Part shown: piece by piece, positions 35,552 to 50,445 of the stretch
Layout of the letters: each line of letters starts with the position of its first letter
How positions within the stretch are numbered: position 1 is the first letter of the stretch
Origin: Liquorilactobacillus capillatus DSM 19910
GTDB taxonomy: Bacteria > Bacillota > Bacilli > Lactobacillales > Lactobacillaceae
DNA length: 64,000 nt
Direction: 5' to 3'
Assembly (NCBI RefSeq): GCF_001434915.1
Contig: NZ_AZEF01000025.1
Coordinates: 1 to 64,000 of the forward strand
The notes under the pieces: generated by a model
Told to the model about the DNA's origin: nothing
Database searches by the model: none
What the model saw: only the letters and a program-made list of their open reading frames with translations
Translations under genes and position numbers: made by a program

Positions 35552-36520
35552 TTAACCTTCATTGCTCATTTCTGTCAAGCGTGAGATATAATCTTTTTTA
35601 ACGAGGTATTCTTCAAATGCTTTTAGAAAATGTTGAATACGTGGAATCTGGTCCTTGTCCTTTCTGAAAACAAAGGATAAATCAAAAGAAATCTCAGGTT
35701 CAAAAAGAGCTGTCCATAATTTTTCCTTTTTACTGTTATTATGCGCTAAAACAAAAGACTGCGGTAATGTCGTGTACACTCCCGTTTCAAGTGCAAAACG
35801 GTAAAGCTGTGCTGGAGTCGCGAAGTGAGCAACACTCGTTGGTTTGTCTACCAATTCATTTTTGTAAGATTCGCGAATAATACTGTTGAGATAATACTGT
35901 GGCGGATAAGTTACCCAATCATTATCTAGGGTCTCCTTCAACTTAACACGCCGCTTTTTAGCTAAGCGCTCATCACGATGTAAGAATAGTAAGTCTTCCT
36001 TGATAATTTTCTTAGCAGCATATGGTTTCCAGTTTTTGATATTATCATCTGGAAGATACATTACGGCCAGATCGATCGTATTTTTTTCAAGCCTTTCCCA
36101 GATCTCCTTACGCGTCAGCATATGAAAAATAATTTTAATATCATGATTCTCTTTATAATACTCAATCGCAAAATTACTAAAAACACGATCCTCGATCGAG
36201 GCTAAGATCCCAATGCTGATCTCTCCTTGTGTCGCGCTTGTTGATTGCTGAATCTCATCAGCCGCACGGTTAAGCGCTTCATAAATCTGATGTGTTGCAT
36301 CAAGCATCGTATAGCCGGCATCTGACAGATGTAGTTTCTTCCCTACTGAGTAAAATAATGGTGCACCGACGTTCCGCTCTAATTTTTTGATCTGCTGCGT
36401 TAAAGCAGGCTGCGTAATTCCTAGAATCTGAGCTGCCTGAGTATAACTCATTGTGTCAGCAAGTTGGAGAAAATAACTTAGAGTCTTTGAAGAAAAAATA
36501 TTTTCCTGTTTCGTTTTCAT
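35552..36520 (-). CDS. LysR-family regulator
   Basis: 322 residues with an N-terminal winged helix-turn-helix (MSYTQAAQILGITQPALTQQ) and a LysR substrate-binding domain. It lies just upstream of ppaC. The ligand and target cannot be read from the sequence. Confidence 0.9.
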   Translation of the reverse strand: MKTKQENIFSSKTLSYFLQLADTMSYTQAAQILGITQPALTQQIKKLERNVGAPLFYSVGKKLHLSDAGYTMLDATHQIYEALNRAADEIQQSTSATQGEISIGILASIEDRVFSNFAIEYYKENHDIKIIFHMLTRKEIWERLEKNTIDLAVMYLPDDNIKNWKPYAAKKIIKEDLLFLHRDERLAKKRRVKLKETLDNDWVTYPPQYYLNSIIRESYKNELVDKPTSVAHFATPAQLYRFALETGVYTTLPQSFVLAHNNSKKEKLWTALFEPEISFDLSFVFRKDKDQIPRIQHFLKAFEEYLVKKDYISRLTEMSNEG

Positions 36521-36714
36521 AATATCCTTCCCACTGCTATTAATTTTTATTAATGGTAAGTACTATTTCAAACTTATTGAATACCTTTATCATAAAACAA
36601 TTTAGGTCATTTTGACAATAAAAAAATAAGTTTTAACATTTAAATATTGATAGCAATCACTTGCTTGAACTATTTTTTTGACCTGCTTCTCAAAAAAAGC
36701 TTAGCGTTAATAAT

Positions 36715-36750
36715 AGGACTACGATAAAATCTCCGCCTTATCATAGTCCT
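36715..36750 (-). terminator. Terminator after pflA
   Basis: AGGACTACGATAA pairs with TTATCATAGTCCT, and T-rich DNA follows on the minus strand. It is the main feature in the 36521-36824 gap. Confidence 0.75.
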
Positions 36751-36824
36751 ACCACATTAATTCGTTCTTATTCGATTATGCATTCTTCCTATTAATAATT
36801 TTCAACTATAAGCCTTTAGCAGTT

Positions 36825-37622
36825 TCAGTTAAGATACCCCTTGTAGTCCTCAATATGCAATAATTTTTCTGCATTGGCTACTCGCTCACTTGTTGGCGGC
36901 TCAATTCCATCTAACTTGTAGTCAATCCCCATTTCGTGGTATTTATGCACTCCCATTGTATGATAAGGTAAAACTTCCACTTTTTGGACATTTTTAAGTG
37001 TCTTGATATAAGCACCGAGCTCAGTCAAATAATTATCAAAATCAGTCCGTTCAGGAATTAGTACGTGTCTGATCCACACCGGCTTACCAATATCAGATAA
37101 ATACTGACACAAATCCAAAATGTTTTCATTACGATAACCAGTTAGTTTACGGTGTTCATCTGAGTTAATATGTTTAATATCCACTAGTAAGATATCAGTG
37201 ACATCCAAAAGCTTTTTGAATTTATCAAACCACGGCTGACGACGTGTAAATGGTTGTCCACAAGTATCCAGACAAGTATTTATCCCTAACTTTTTACACC
37301 TAGTAAAGAGTTCTGTTGCAAATTCCATCTGCAGTAGAATCTCACCACCGCTTAAAGTAATCCCACCTTTATCACCCCAGAAATGACGAAACGGTAAGGC
37401 TTTTTCAAGCAGCTCAGAAGTCGTCATCTCTGTTCCAACATTTTTCTTCCAAGTATCAGGATTATGACAGAACTGACAGCGCATATTACATCCCTGCATA
37501 AACGCAACAAACCTAATGCCAGGTCCATCAACTGCACCAAAACTTTCAGTAGAATGGACATAGCCGATAATATCGCCATCTCGTTTAGGAACTTTTCTTT
37601 CACGTAAAGGTAATTTTGCCAT
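36825..37622 (-). CDS. pflA: Pyruvate formate-lyase activating enzyme
   Basis: A radical SAM enzyme of 265 residues that installs the glycyl radical in PflB under anaerobic conditions. The 4Fe-4S motif is CNMRCQFC; GGITLSGGE is the SAM-binding GGE. It lies 124 bp after pflB, separated by a stem-loop that may lower its expression relative to pflB. Confidence 0.96.
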   Translation of the reverse strand: MAKLPLRERKVPKRDGDIIGYVHSTESFGAVDGPGIRFVAFMQGCNMRCQFCHNPDTWKKNVGTEMTTSELLEKALPFRHFWGDKGGITLSGGEILLQMEFATELFTRCKKLGINTCLDTCGQPFTRRQPWFDKFKKLLDVTDILLVDIKHINSDEHRKLTGYRNENILDLCQYLSDIGKPVWIRHVLIPERTDFDNYLTELGAYIKTLKNVQKVEVLPYHTMGVHKYHEMGIDYKLDGIEPPTSERVANAEKLLHIEDYKGYLN

Positions 37623-37660
37623 TGTTTCTCATCCTCTCATGGAACCTACTTAATAAAACT

Positions 37661-37710
37661 AATAAGGAGAGACTGGGACAAAATGTCTTTTGCCTTAGCC
37701 CCTCCTTATT
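37661..37710 (-). repeat. AATAAG-family stem-loop between pflB and pflA
   Basis: AATAAGGAG and CTCCTTATT flank an inner dyad GGGACAAAA/TTTTGCCTTAGCCC. It is the best-formed family member and lies within the pfl operon, where it may attenuate transcription or protect mRNA ends. Confidence 0.6.
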
Positions 37711-37746
37711 ATAAAATCAATTAATCATTTTACTCATGAATATTAA

Positions 37747-40005
37747 CTACATCGTCTCATGGAATGTCCGTGAGATAACGTCATCTTGTTGTTCCTTGGT
37801 CAGGTCAGCAAAGTAAACGCAGTAACCTGAAACACGGATGGTCAAAGTTGGGTACTTCTCTGGGTGTTTTTGCGCATCAAGTAGCGTATCCCGTTTGAAG
37901 ACATTGATATTCAAATGATGCCCGCTATTGGCCATATAACCATCAATCATATTAACCATTGTATCTTCTTGCAAGTTAAGATCGTGGCCTAAGGTCGATG
38001 GTGTCACTGCAAAGGTATTTGAGATACCATCGGTTGCATATTTGTAAGGAATTTTAGCAACTGATAACAGTGATGCCAAAGCTCCATTTTGTTCTGCCCC
38101 GTATGCAGGATTTGCTCCGGGTGCGAATGGTTCGCCTTTCTTACGTCCATCAGGTGTTGAACCAGTGTTTTTACCGTAAACAACATTCGATGTGATTGTT
38201 AAAACAGATGTTGAAAGTTTTGAACCACGATATAAATGATGCTTATTCATCTTGGTAAATAATGATTTGACTAACCAAACAGCAATCTTATCTACCCGAT
38301 CATCATTGTTACCATATTTTGGAAAATCATGATCTGCTTTGAAGTCAACGGCAATTCCGTTCTCATCGCGGATAGCTTTTACATGACCATACTTAATAGC
38401 TGAAATTGAGTCAGCCGCAACCGATAAACCTGAAATACCGGTTGCAAAGGTCCGTGCAAGTCGTGTATCTTTCAATGCTAACTGAGCTGATTCATAGTAA
38501 TATTTATCATGCATATAATGAATCGTGTTTAATGCGTTAACATAAACATCTGCTAACCAATCCATCATCACATCTAGTTTTTGCATAAACTCATCATAAT
38601 CAATATATTCGCTGGTAATTGGAGCATACGCTGGACCCACTTGGGCTGCGCCCACTTCATCCTTACCACCATTAATAGCATAAAGAACCGTTTTTGCAAG
38701 ATTAGCACGTGCGCCAAAGTACTGAATCCCATCAGCAACCGGCTGTGCAGAAACACAGCAAGCAATCGCATAATAATCTGTGCCCCACTGTTTAACCATC
38801 AAGTCATCATTTTCATACTGAATCGTCGAACTTTCAACCGAAACACTTGCTGCATACCGCTTGAAGGTTTCAGGTAATTTCTTCGACCACAGTAAGGTAA
38901 TATTTGGTTCTGGAGCAGCTCCCATGTTGCTTAAAGTATTTAAGAAACGGTAGGCTGTCTTAGTAACATGGTGTTCACCATCCAGACCCATCCCAGCTAA
39001 AGATAATGTTGCCCAGATTGGATTCCCAGAGAACAAGGAATTGTATTCTGGTGTCCGGATAAATGAAACCATTCTTAATTTCATTGTAAATTGATCAATA
39101 AGCTCCTGTGCTTCAATTTCATTTAAGATTCCCCGTTCAAGATCACGTTCAAGATAAATATCAAGGAAAGCATCAATTCGACCGATTGACATTGCAGCAC
39201 CATTTTGCTGCTTAATAGCTGCTAAGTAACCGAAGTACAACCATTGAATGGCTTCTGTTGCAGTTGTTGCTGGTTTAGAAATATCGAAGCCATATGAGGC
39301 TGCCAGTTCCTTCATTTGGTTCAAAGCTCTGATTTGTTCAGAAATTTCTTCACGCATCTGGATAACATCGTCAGTCATTTCATTGCCGCCATAATTATCT
39401 AAATCTTTCAGCTTAGCTTCTACTAAACGGTCAATTCCATAAAGAGCAACACGTGGAAAATCACCAACAAGACGACCACGTCCATACGCATCCGGTAGCC
39501 CAGTGACAATTTTATAATGCCGAGCACGTCTGATCTCTGGAGTATAAGCGTCGAACACACCTTGATTATGGCTCTTAGTAATATCAGTGAAAATATGTGT
39601 TATTTCCGGATCAATCTCGAAACCGTAAGATTTAAGAGCATCTGCTGCCATCCGAATGCCACCGAACGGCATCAAAGATTTCTTCATTGGTTTATCTGTT
39701 TGCAAACCGACAATCTTTTCACGGTCTTTATCTAAGTAACCTGGCTTATGAGAAGTGATGGTTGAAACGACTTTTGTGTCAGCATCAAGCACACCGCCAG
39801 CAGCACGTTCTTTAAGTTTTATTTCTGTCAACTCATCATTGAGAGCAGTCGTATCTTCAGTCGGTCCTTTAAGGAAAGATTCATCCCCGTTATACTGACG
39901 GTAGTTCTGCTGAATAAAATCACGAATATCAATTTCTGATTGCCATTCTCCGCCTTTGAAATCATCCCATGCTTTTTGACTAGTTTCTCTCTCCATCTGT
40001 TTCAT
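37747..40005 (-). CDS. pflB: Formate C-acetyltransferase (pyruvate formate-lyase)
   Basis: 752 residues from the ATG at 40005 (GAGGAGG 9 bases before it; the longer frame to 40059 is rejected). It converts pyruvate and CoA to acetyl-CoA and formate. The active-site cysteine pair lies in [11 protein letters not shown] and the glycyl-radical motif [10 protein letters not shown] near the C-terminus. Two cre sites upstream point to CcpA control. Confidence 0.97.
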   Translation of the reverse strand: MKQMERETSQKAWDDFKGGEWQSEIDIRDFIQQNYRQYNGDESFLKGPTEDTTALNDELTEIKLKERAAGGVLDADTKVVSTITSHKPGYLDKDREKIVGLQTDKPMKKSLMPFGGIRMAADALKSYGFEIDPEITHIFTDITKSHNQGVFDAYTPEIRRARHYKIVTGLPDAYGRGRLVGDFPRVALYGIDRLVEAKLKDLDNYGGNEMTDDVIQMREEISEQIRALNQMKELAASYGFDISKPATTATEAIQWLYFGYLAAIKQQNGAAMSIGRIDAFLDIYLERDLERGILNEIEAQELIDQFTMKLRMVSFIRTPEYNSLFSGNPIWATLSLAGMGLDGEHHVTKTAYRFLNTLSNMGAAPEPNITLLWSKKLPETFKRYAASVSVESSTIQYENDDLMVKQWGTDYYAIACCVSAQPVADGIQYFGARANLAKTVLYAINGGKDEVGAAQVGPAYAPITSEYIDYDEFMQKLDVMMDWLADVYVNALNTIHYMHDKYYYESAQLALKDTRLARTFATGISGLSVAADSISAIKYGHVKAIRDENGIAVDFKADHDFPKYGNNDDRVDKIAVWLVKSLFTKMNKHHLYRGSKLSTSVLTITSNVVYGKNTGSTPDGRKKGEPFAPGANPAYGAEQNGALASLLSVAKIPYKYATDGISNTFAVTPSTLGHDLNLQEDTMVNMIDGYMANSGHHLNINVFKRDTLLDAQKHPEKYPTLTIRVSGYCVYFADLTKEQQDDVISRTFHETM

Positions 40006-40025
40006 CCTAAAAGCCTCCTCGTTAA

Positions 40026-40044
40026 TGTATAAGCGCTTTCTACA
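40026..40044. promoter_or_regulatory. cre site 1 upstream of pflB
   Basis: TGTATAAGCGCTTTCTACA is a palindromic cre-like site with the AAGCGCTT core, 20 bases before the start codon. Confidence 0.65.
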
Positions 40045-40073
40045 CTTAGATAATAGCACTCGCTTAGTTTTAT

Positions 40074-40087
40074 AGCAAGCGTTTTCA
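40074..40087. promoter_or_regulatory. cre site 2 upstream of pflB
   Basis: AGCAAGCGTTTTCA matches the cre consensus at all but the first position, 30 bases from site 1. Confidence 0.6.
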
Positions 40088-40299
40088 CTAATTATTTAAA
40101 ATATTTCAAAATAAAATTAGTCTTTCCCACTAACAGCCGCTTTATTACCCCAAAAGCTAACGTGAAGCATTGAACAAAACGTTTTACAAAATATAAAATA
40201 ATTATTATTTTTAACATTAACTATTGGTCCACTATCCAAATCAAATATTCAATTATGGAATTTACAGCTAGGCTATATGAATTATTTACGCAAAAATAA

Positions 40300-40350
40300 A
40301 TAAGGGACCTAGGTCAATAATTAGTTCTTTGACTAAGTCCCGCAGTTATT
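40300..40350 (-). terminator. Terminator after glyA, AATAAG-family stem-loop
   Basis: AATAAGGGACCTAGGTCAA pairs with TTTGACTAAGTCCC and TTATT follows. It is placed 17 bases past the glyA stop. The remaining 40088-40299 stretch shows no clear signal. Confidence 0.75.
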
Positions 40351-40366
40351 TTTTAATAACTTTCTC

Positions 40367-41620
40367 TTAACGAACAGCGCCGGTAGCATAGATTGGATGA
40401 GCCGCCGTCAAGTCCTTCACTTGTTTCTTGATATCTTGTAGTTTGAATTCATCATGTGCGTTCTTCAACGCTGCTACGATCAATTCAGCAACGTGAGCTG
40501 CATCTGCCGTTGAAAAACCGCGACTTGTAATTGCAGGCGTCCCTAAGCGAATCCCACTTGTTTTGAAGGGACTCAGTGTTTCAAAAGGAATTGAATTCTT
40601 ATTAACTGTAATATTGAGCGTGTCAAGCAGTTTTTCGGCTCCCTTACCATTAAGTCCAAACCCGCGGACATCAACTAACATTAAATGATTATCTGTTCCG
40701 CCCGAAACCAATCGTGCGTCTGAGTCATTTGCAAAGACTGTTGCCATTGCTTGCGCATTAGCAATAATTTGTTGTGAATATTCTGTAAAACTCGGATCAA
40801 GAGCTTCCTTAAAGGCTGCTGCTTTCGCTGCCACGACATGTTCCAGCGGTCCGCCCTGTGTTCCCGGAAAGATACTACTGTTGATTTTCTTCGCTAAGTC
40901 ACTGTCATTAGTCAAGATCATCCCACCACGCGGTCCACGTAAGGTTTTGTGGGTCGTCGTCGTCGTTATATCAGCATAAGGAACAGGACTTGGGTGCAAG
41001 CCTGCCGCAACTAAGCCGGCGATATGCGCCATGTCAACCATTAATTTTGCATTGACTTTATCGGCAATCTCCCTGAACTTAGGGAAATCAATAGTCCGTG
41101 AATAAGCACTGGCTCCAGCAACAATCAACTTAGGTTGATGTTCTTCAGCTAATTTTAAAATTGCATCATAGTCAAGCTGTTCACTCTCTTTATCAACGCC
41201 ATAACCAATAAAATTATATGTTTTACCACTAAAGTTAACTGGTGAGCCATGAGTTAGATGTCCACCTGCAGCCAAATCCATTCCTAAGACTGTATCTCCT
41301 GGCTTAATCAAGGATAAATAAGCTGCCGCATTAGCTTGCGAACCAGAATGCGGCTGAACGTTTGCAAATTTTGCGCCAAAAATTTTTTTAGCTCGCTCAA
41401 TCGCTAAACTTTCAACAACATCAATATATTGACAACCACCATAATATCTTTTACCTGGGTATCCTTCAGCGTATTTATTAGTTAAAACACTACCTTGAGC
41501 TGCCATAACACCCTTTGAAACGATATTTTCAGAAGCAATTAACTCAATATTATTCTGCTGTCTGTTTTCTTCATTTTGGATCGCATTCCATAATTCTGTA
41601 TCATATTCTTTATAATCCAT
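40367..41620 (-). CDS. glyA: Serine hydroxymethyltransferase
   Basis: A PLP enzyme of 417 residues that interconverts serine and glycine with tetrahydrofolate, feeding one-carbon units. The PLP lysine lies in [21 protein letters not shown] and the DMAHIAGL segment are typical. AGGTGG precedes the ATG. It lies alone between the pfl and pyr operons. The fhs gene at 58365 belongs to the same one-carbon network. Confidence 0.97.
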   Translation of the reverse strand: MDYKEYDTELWNAIQNEENRQQNNIELIASENIVSKGVMAAQGSVLTNKYAEGYPGKRYYGGCQYIDVVESLAIERAKKIFGAKFANVQPHSGSQANAAAYLSLIKPGDTVLGMDLAAGGHLTHGSPVNFSGKTYNFIGYGVDKESEQLDYDAILKLAEEHQPKLIVAGASAYSRTIDFPKFREIADKVNAKLMVDMAHIAGLVAAGLHPSPVPYADITTTTTHKTLRGPRGGMILTNDSDLAKKINSSIFPGTQGGPLEHVVAAKAAAFKEALDPSFTEYSQQIIANAQAMATVFANDSDARLVSGGTDNHLMLVDVRGFGLNGKGAEKLLDTLNITVNKNSIPFETLSPFKTSGIRLGTPAITSRGFSTADAAHVAELIVAALKNAHDEFKLQDIKKQVKDLTAAHPIYATGAVR

Positions 41621-41748
41621 TAGGCCACCTCCACCTGCGATTATTGTACCATAGACCCAAAAAAGGTGCGAAAGAAGTTCAGTAGTTTTATGAAATTTAT
41701 GTGCTAATAGTGAACTTTAACTTTTGTTTTTCTATAAAACATTCTAAA

Positions 41749-41799
41749 AGACGAATTAAATAAATCCTACTCGTTTTTTTGTAAGCTAATTATTCGTCT
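41749..41799 (-). terminator. Possible terminator of the pyr operon
   Basis: AGACGAAT and ATTCGTCT form a stem around a 35-base loop just past pyrE, with TTTT following on the minus strand. Confidence 0.55.
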
Positions 41800-41807
41800 G
41801 AATTCAG

Positions 41808-42430
41808 CTATTTTTTAAGCCAGTTTTCTGGATCAAGGCGCCACTTTTGGAGTAGTTCTTTTTCAGAAACAGTTATTTGCTCCTCTTCTTCCGCAACATC
41901 AATTAATTCACTATAATTGGTTAATGTTTTGAACGGTATCTCAGCAGCTTCAAAATTTTTAGTAGCTGCTACTAGTTGATAACTAAAGATTCCACAAACA
42001 CCAATCACATCTGCCCCTTCTTTTTGAGCCGCTGTCACTGCCTGCAACACACTTCCGCCAGTTGAGATCAAGTCATCAATCAAAATAGTTTTTTGTCCAG
42101 CAACCATTCGACCTTCTATTTGTTTGCCGCGTCCATGGTCCTTAGGTTTAGAACGGACATAGACCATCGGTAAAGCTAACTCTTGCGCGATCCAGGCTGC
42201 ATGTGGGATACCAGCTGTTGCCGTTCCGGCGATCAACTCAACTTCTGGAAAGGACTCTCTGATCAAAGCTGCAATCCCGCGTGCGATTCTTGTTCGAATT
42301 GCGGGATAACTGATCGTTAACCGATTATCACAATAAATCGGGCTTTTAAGCCCACTTGCCCACGTAAAAGGTTTATTCGGGGAAAGGGTTACCGCATTAA
42401 TTTCTAGAAGATCTTTTGCAACTTGCTTCA

Positions 42431-42431
<1 letters not shown>
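41808..42431 (-). CDS. pyrE: Orotate phosphoribosyltransferase
   Basis: Makes OMP from orotate and PRPP. 207 residues from the ATG at 42431, whose A is the last base of the pyrF stop (TAATG); GGGAGG lies upstream. The PRPP motif is TILIDDLISTGGS. It is the last gene of the operon. An upstream in-frame ATG at 42482 lies inside pyrF and has no ribosome site. Confidence 0.95.
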
Positions 42432-44857
<2,426 letters not shown>

Positions 44858-44889
44858 TTTCAGCCCCTTCCATACGATCAGATTTCCCT

Positions 44890-47800
44890 TTACTTCATTA
44901 CATCCGTTGCAAAAGTCCGGTTTTCAAGTGCTTTGACAAGGGCTTCTGCCGTGTTGAGTGAGGTTATCAGCGGAATATTGTGTTCAATCGCCGTTTGTCT
45001 AATCGTGAAACCATCCGAAGTTACCTCATGATCATGCCCCATCGTATTAATGACCAGCTGTATCTTACCTTCTTTTATCAGCTGTAGGATCCCCATCCGA
45101 TCTACAGCATCCTCACCGATCTTATTAACTGTTTTTACCCGTAACCCGTTATCATTCAAGAACTGTGCTGTCCCACTAGTTGCATAGAGTCGGTAACCAA
45201 TTTGGCTAAACTTTTTAGCGAGTGGTAAAACGATATCTTTATCATGGCTGTCAATCGTTAGCAGGACACTGCCGCTAAGTGGTAATTCCATTTTAGCACC
45301 TGCAAAGGCCTTAAGAAGTGCCTTCTCAAAGGTCCGATCACTCCCCATAACTTCTCCTGTTGATTTCATCTCCGGTCCAAGGTAGCTATCAACATCTTCT
45401 AATTTGCTGAATGAAAAGACTGGTGCTTTGACATGGATCGACTTGCTTTCAGGATAGAGCCCAGTTTCATAACCTAACTCACGTAATGATTTTCCTAAAA
45501 TAACTTTGGTTGCGACTTGTGCCATCTCAATTCCAGTAATTTTGCTCAAGAATGGAACTGTCCGGCTCGCACGTGGATTGACTTCAAGAACATAAACCTC
45601 ATCATTATGAATAATAAACTGGATATTCATAATTCCCACACACTTCAAAGCAACGGCTAATTTTTGCGTAGCATCAACAATCTGCTGCTTGATTTTTTCT
45701 GAAAAAGATTGTGGGGGGTAAACCGCCATTGAATCACCCGAATGAACGCCCGCATGTTCAATATGTTCCATAATTCCTGGTAGTAAGACTCGTTCACCAT
45801 CACAAATTGCATCAACTTCACATTCCCGACCTTCAAGATATGCATCAACTAAGATCGGATGGTCAATTGCTGCCGTCACATTCTGTTCAAGATAGTCTTC
45901 CAGCTCAGCTTCATTATTTACAATTTCCATTGCACGACCACCTAGCACATAACTTGGACGAACCAAAACTGGGTAGCCAATCTCTTTAGCCGTTGCGATA
46001 ACCTTTTCCTGAGTCGTTGCCGTTTTGCCGACTGGTTGTTTCAACCCCAGGTTATTGATAACTTGATCGAAAAGTTCACGGTCTTCCGCACGATCAACAT
46101 CTTCAACTTTTGTTCCAAGCACTTTGACTCCATTAGCCTGCAGATCGGCAGCTAAATTAATCGCCGTTTGCCCACCAAATTGAACGATGACCCCCAAGGG
46201 ATGTTCAAGTTCAATCACATTTAGAACATCTTCCAGTGTTAACGGTTCAAAATAAAGCTTGTCAGAGATGGAGAAATCAGTTGACACTGTTTCGGGATTG
46301 CTATTCATAACAATCGCTTCATAGCCTAACCGTTGAATAGCCTTTACACTATGAACTGTTGCATAATCAAACTCCACACCTTGTCCGATTCGAATTGGCC
46401 CTGAGCCGATAACCAAGACAGAATCTTTTGAGCTTGGATGGCTTTCACTTTCTAAATCATAAGTACTGTAAAAATACGGTGTCTGCGATTCAAACTCCGC
46501 AGCACAAGTATCCACCATTTTATACGTTGGCAAGACTTGGGTCTCTTTACGTAATGCGCGGACTTTTCTCTCTGTAATATTCCATAGTTTAGCAATCGTA
46601 GCATCACTAAAACCATATCTTTTAACCTTTGGCAAAAGATCTTTATCTTCGGGATTCTTGCAGATCTCAACTTCAAGTTCAGTAATATGTTTAATTAAAT
46701 CAAGGAAATAGTGATTGATCTTGGTTAATTCATTAACCTCATCTAGTGTATAACTACGTCTGAATGCCTCCGCAATATAAAAGAGCCGGTCGTCTTGCGC
46801 GTGCACTAGTTTTTCTTCTAATTTATCATCACTCGCTTCGTGAGCTTCTGGTGATAATAGATCAGTTTCATCAATCTCTAGTGAACGAACTGCCTTTTGA
46901 ATTGCTTCTTCTGCCGTTCTCCCAATTGCCATTACTTCACCTGTAGCCTTCATTTGCGTTCCTAACTTACGGTTAGCACGCGGAAACTTGTCAAAAGGCC
47001 ACCGGGGGATCTTAGCAACAACATAATCTAGGGCTGGTTCAAACTCTGCAAAAGTTGTTCCAGTAACTGGATTTTTAATCTCATCAAGTGTTAAACCGAC
47101 CGCAATCTTAGCTGCCATTTTGGCAATTGGATATCCAGTAGCTTTAGAAGCTAAAGCTGATGAGCGACTGACCCGCGGATTGACTTCAATAACATCATAA
47201 TTAAAGCTGTATGGATCAAGAGCTAACTGAACGTTACAACCGCCTTCGATTTTCAATGCGCTAATCAACCGGAGTGACACATCCCGCAGCATCTGGTATT
47301 CACGGTCCGACAAAGTTTGAGTTGGTGCTAACACGATTGAGTCTCCTGTATGGATTCCTACCGGGTCGAAGTTTTCCATCGAACAAACAACCATTGTATT
47401 ATCAGCACTATCACGCATTACTTCAAATTCGACTTCTTTATAACCCATAATACTTTTTTCAATTAGACACTGTGTTACTGGCGAAAGGTCTAAACCGTTA
47501 GCAGCGATCTCAGCTAATTGCTCTTTATTATCACATAGACCACCACCAGTTCCACCCATTGTAAACGCGGGACGAACGATAACTGGGTAACCGATCTCGG
47601 CTGCGAAGTCTAACGCTTCTTCTATCGTGCTGACTGTTTTTGAATCTGGAACAGGTTCACCAAGTTCGTTCATTAGTTCCTTAAATAATTCACGATCTTC
47701 AGCTTGATTAATTGCATCAAGCTTCGTCCCTAACAATTCAATCTCAAGTTCTTCTAGGATACCCGTCTTAGAAAGTGACATTGCTAAGTTTAAACCGGTT

Positions 47801-48078
47801 TGCCCACCTAACGTCGGTAAAATAGCATCAGGATATTCTTGTCGGATAATCCGTGAGACTGACTCCGTTGTCAAGGGCTCAATGTATACACGATCTGCGA
47901 TCTCAGTATCTGTCATGATCGTTGCCGGATTTGAATTGACTAACACAACTTCATATCCTTCTTCACGTAATGCTAGACATGCTTGTGTCCCTGAATAATC
48001 GAATTCTGCTGCTTGACCAATAATAATCGGTCCAGAACCAATTACCATTATCTTATGAATATCCGTTCTCTTAGGCAT
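44890..48078 (-). CDS. carB: Carbamoyl-phosphate synthase, large subunit
   Basis: 1062 residues with two ATP-grasp halves ([17 protein letters not shown] and [16 protein letters not shown]) and a C-terminal allosteric MGS-like domain. The ATG at 48078 is 9 bases after AAGG and lies inside carA by 8 bases; ATG 48087 is too close to that site. Being within the pyr operon, it serves pyrimidine synthesis. Confidence 0.95.
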   Translation of the reverse strand: MPKRTDIHKIMVIGSGPIIIGQAAEFDYSGTQACLALREEGYEVVLVNSNPATIMTDTEIADRVYIEPLTTESVSRIIRQEYPDAILPTLGGQTGLNLAMSLSKTGILEELEIELLGTKLDAINQAEDRELFKELMNELGEPVPDSKTVSTIEEALDFAAEIGYPVIVRPAFTMGGTGGGLCDNKEQLAEIAANGLDLSPVTQCLIEKSIMGYKEVEFEVMRDSADNTMVVCSMENFDPVGIHTGDSIVLAPTQTLSDREYQMLRDVSLRLISALKIEGGCNVQLALDPYSFNYDVIEVNPRVSRSSALASKATGYPIAKMAAKIAVGLTLDEIKNPVTGTTFAEFEPALDYVVAKIPRWPFDKFPRANRKLGTQMKATGEVMAIGRTAEEAIQKAVRSLEIDETDLLSPEAHEASDDKLEEKLVHAQDDRLFYIAEAFRRSYTLDEVNELTKINHYFLDLIKHITELEVEICKNPEDKDLLPKVKRYGFSDATIAKLWNITERKVRALRKETQVLPTYKMVDTCAAEFESQTPYFYSTYDLESESHPSSKDSVLVIGSGPIRIGQGVEFDYATVHSVKAIQRLGYEAIVMNSNPETVSTDFSISDKLYFEPLTLEDVLNVIELEHPLGVIVQFGGQTAINLAADLQANGVKVLGTKVEDVDRAEDRELFDQVINNLGLKQPVGKTATTQEKVIATAKEIGYPVLVRPSYVLGGRAMEIVNNEAELEDYLEQNVTAAIDHPILVDAYLEGRECEVDAICDGERVLLPGIMEHIEHAGVHSGDSMAVYPPQSFSEKIKQQIVDATQKLAVALKCVGIMNIQFIIHNDEVYVLEVNPRASRTVPFLSKITGIEMAQVATKVILGKSLRELGYETGLYPESKSIHVKAPVFSFSKLEDVDSYLGPEMKSTGEVMGSDRTFEKALLKAFAGAKMELPLSGSVLLTIDSHDKDIVLPLAKKFSQIGYRLYATSGTAQFLNDNGLRVKTVNKIGEDAVDRMGILQLIKEGKIQLVINTMGHDHEVTSDGFTIRQTAIEHNIPLITSLNTAEALVKALENRTFATDVMK

Positions 48079-49156
48079 TTTTTTCATCCTTTCTTACATC
48101 GATCATGTGCATGAAATCATCAAACAGGTCTGCTGCATCATGTGGGCCAGGAGCTGCGTCCGGATGAAACTGAACACTGAAGGCTGGATAATTTTTATGC
48201 CGCAATCCTTCAACCGTATCATCGTTGATCTCACGGTAAGTTACATTTAGTTTCTGGTTATCGATTGACGCTGGTTCAACCGCAAAGCCATGATTTTGCG
48301 AGGTAAAGCAGATTCGTCCGGTTGCCACTTCTTTGACTGGATGATTAAAGCCACGGTGTCCGAATTTCATTTTGTAAGTATCCGCTCCGTTAGCAAGCGC
48401 GAAAAGTTGATGCCCTAAACATATTCCAAAAAGTGGCAGTTTCTTCTCAACTTCGCTTACCATCTCAATTGCTTGCGGCAATGATTTGGGATCCCCCGGC
48501 CCATTCGACAAGAGGACACCATCTGGTCGCAGCTTGAAAATGTCCTCCGCTGTCGCCGTGTATGGTAAGACGATCGTATTGCAGCCACGTTTGGCTAATT
48601 CCCGTAAAATACTGTGTTTGAGACCATAATCAACCACAACGACATTTCTTTTATCACCCGGATTAGGATAAGGCTTGCTAGTTGATACTTGTTGAACGAG
48701 ATTATGATTGATCACCATCGCGTTCAGCTGGTCAAAAGCATGGTCTAAGTCGGATTTCGCATCGACAATACTACCCTTCATTGTTCCGCGTGAACGTAGT
48801 TTTTTAGTTAACGCACGGGTGTCAATTCCTGTAATCCCAGGGATATCCATCTGCTCCAAAAAAGCAGGAAGTGAAGTCTGTTGCCGCCAGCTACTTGAAA
48901 CACGTGCTACTTCATGGCAGATGACCCCTTTGCACGTTGGCTCAATCGACTCATAATCATCAAAGTTGACTCCATAATTTCCAATTAGGGGATTAGTAAA
49001 AACTAAAATCTGGTTTGAAAATGATTGGTCAGTAATTGCTTCTTGATAACCAGTCATCCCAGTCGTAAAAACGACTTCACCACTAGTAGTACTAGGTGCA
49101 CCAAAACCTTCGCCTTCAAAGATCGTTCCGTCTTCTAAAAGTAAATAACGTTTCAC
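48071..49156 (-). CDS. carA: Carbamoyl-phosphate synthase, small subunit
   Basis: A glutamine amidotransferase of 361 residues. The catalytic cysteine lies in [13 protein letters not shown] and the His-Glu-type end in [12 protein letters not shown]. Here the usual Glu after HP is Asp-like (HPDAAPGP), close to the common HPEA form and worth checking. It lies 2 bp after pyrC. Confidence 0.95.
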   Translation of the reverse strand: MKRYLLLEDGTIFEGEGFGAPSTTSGEVVFTTGMTGYQEAITDQSFSNQILVFTNPLIGNYGVNFDDYESIEPTCKGVICHEVARVSSSWRQQTSLPAFLEQMDIPGITGIDTRALTKKLRSRGTMKGSIVDAKSDLDHAFDQLNAMVINHNLVQQVSTSKPYPNPGDKRNVVVVDYGLKHSILRELAKRGCNTIVLPYTATAEDIFKLRPDGVLLSNGPGDPKSLPQAIEMVSEVEKKLPLFGICLGHQLFALANGADTYKMKFGHRGFNHPVKEVATGRICFTSQNHGFAVEPASIDNQKLNVTYREINDDTVEGLRHKNYPAFSVQFHPDAAPGPHDAADLFDDFMHMIDVRKDEKNA

Positions 49157-49158
49157 TG

Positions 49159-50445
49159 TCAGTCCTCCTTCTGGTAAACAATTTCGCCTGCAACGAGTGT
49201 CATTACTGTTTCACCATACGCTTTTGTTCCTGTAAATGGGGTATTCGTTCCCTTAGATAGATAATCTTCCTCTTTAAGTTCAAATTCATCATTTAAGTTA
49301 AAGACAGCGATATCAGCCGTTTTCCCTGGTAAGATAAAGCCTGCATCCTCTATTTGAAATTTCTGAACTGGTGCAGCACTCATCCAGTCTAGTAACTGTT
49401 CTAATTTAAAGATCCCTGTTTTAACAAAATGTGTATATAACAAGGAGAAGGCCGTTTCACTGCCAGTAATTCCAAAGGATGCTTCACACATACTTCCTTG
49501 TTTCTCATCTTCACTGTGTGGTGCATGATCTGTTGCAATCATATCAATCGTTCCGTCCAATAAGCCAGCAATAAGCGCCTGCTGATCTTCCTTAGAACGC
49601 AACGGTGGATTCATCTTATACATAGCGTCATCAGCTGGAATATCACAATCGGCAAGCAGTAAATGATGTGGTGCAACTTCACAAGTCACATGGATTCCCT
49701 GTGCTTTAGCCCAGCGGACCAATGCAACACTTTCCTTTGTTGAGAGATGGCAAGCATGGTAATGCACCCCAGTTTGTTGTGCTAGAATCAAATCACGTGC
49801 TAGTTGTGATGATTCGCTGAGCCCGAGCATCCCAGGCAACTTTAATTCGGTTGCACGCTCGCCTTCATTCATAACACCCCCAAAAAGCAGTGAATTATCT
49901 TCGGTATGTTCAACTAACGGAATCCCGCATGCTGCCGCTTGTTTCATCGCTAGGTACATCGTTCCAGCTGTTTGGATGCCACTACCATCATCACTAATGG
50001 CGAAAGCTCCAGCTGCTTTGAGTGCCTTAAAATCGGCTATTTTTTCGCCTTGGCGCCCTAATGTAATAGAAGCATATTGTTTGATGTGTACGACACCATC
50101 TGCAACATTGCGTGCTTGGATCTTCTGCAGTTGTGCTGGATTATCAGGAACTGGATCAAGATTAGGCATTGCACAAACAGTGGTAAATCCACCATGGGCA
50201 GCTGCTTGACTGCCTGTTTTGATCGTCTCTTTATACGTAAAACCCGGTTCACGGTAATGAACGTGAACATCAACTAAACCAGGAGTCACTAATTTACCGG
50301 TAAGATCAATTCTTTTTTGAAGGTCAATTCCTAATTCAGCTAAATCCTGCCCAAGTGCCGCGATCTTATCGTCTATAATCAAGATATCAAGCTGCTGCAG
50401 CTGCCCTGCTTGGTAAACCAATCCGTTTTCTAATAAAATGTTCAT
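49159..50445 (-). CDS. pyrC: Dihydroorotase
   Basis: 428 residues, class I dihydroorotase. Metal ligands [10 protein letters not shown] at the start and [11 protein letters not shown] near the C-terminus. It starts 4 bases inside the end of pyrB, a typical coupled junction. Confidence 0.95.
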   Translation of the reverse strand: MNILLENGLVYQAGQLQQLDILIIDDKIAALGQDLAELGIDLQKRIDLTGKLVTPGLVDVHVHYREPGFTYKETIKTGSQAAAHGGFTTVCAMPNLDPVPDNPAQLQKIQARNVADGVVHIKQYASITLGRQGEKIADFKALKAAGAFAISDDGSGIQTAGTMYLAMKQAAACGIPLVEHTEDNSLLFGGVMNEGERATELKLPGMLGLSESSQLARDLILAQQTGVHYHACHLSTKESVALVRWAKAQGIHVTCEVAPHHLLLADCDIPADDAMYKMNPPLRSKEDQQALIAGLLDGTIDMIATDHAPHSEDEKQGSMCEASFGITGSETAFSLLYTHFVKTGIFKLEQLLDWMSAAPVQKFQIEDAGFILPGKTADIAVFNLNDEFELKEEDYLSKGTNTPFTGTKAYGETVMTLVAGEIVYQKED

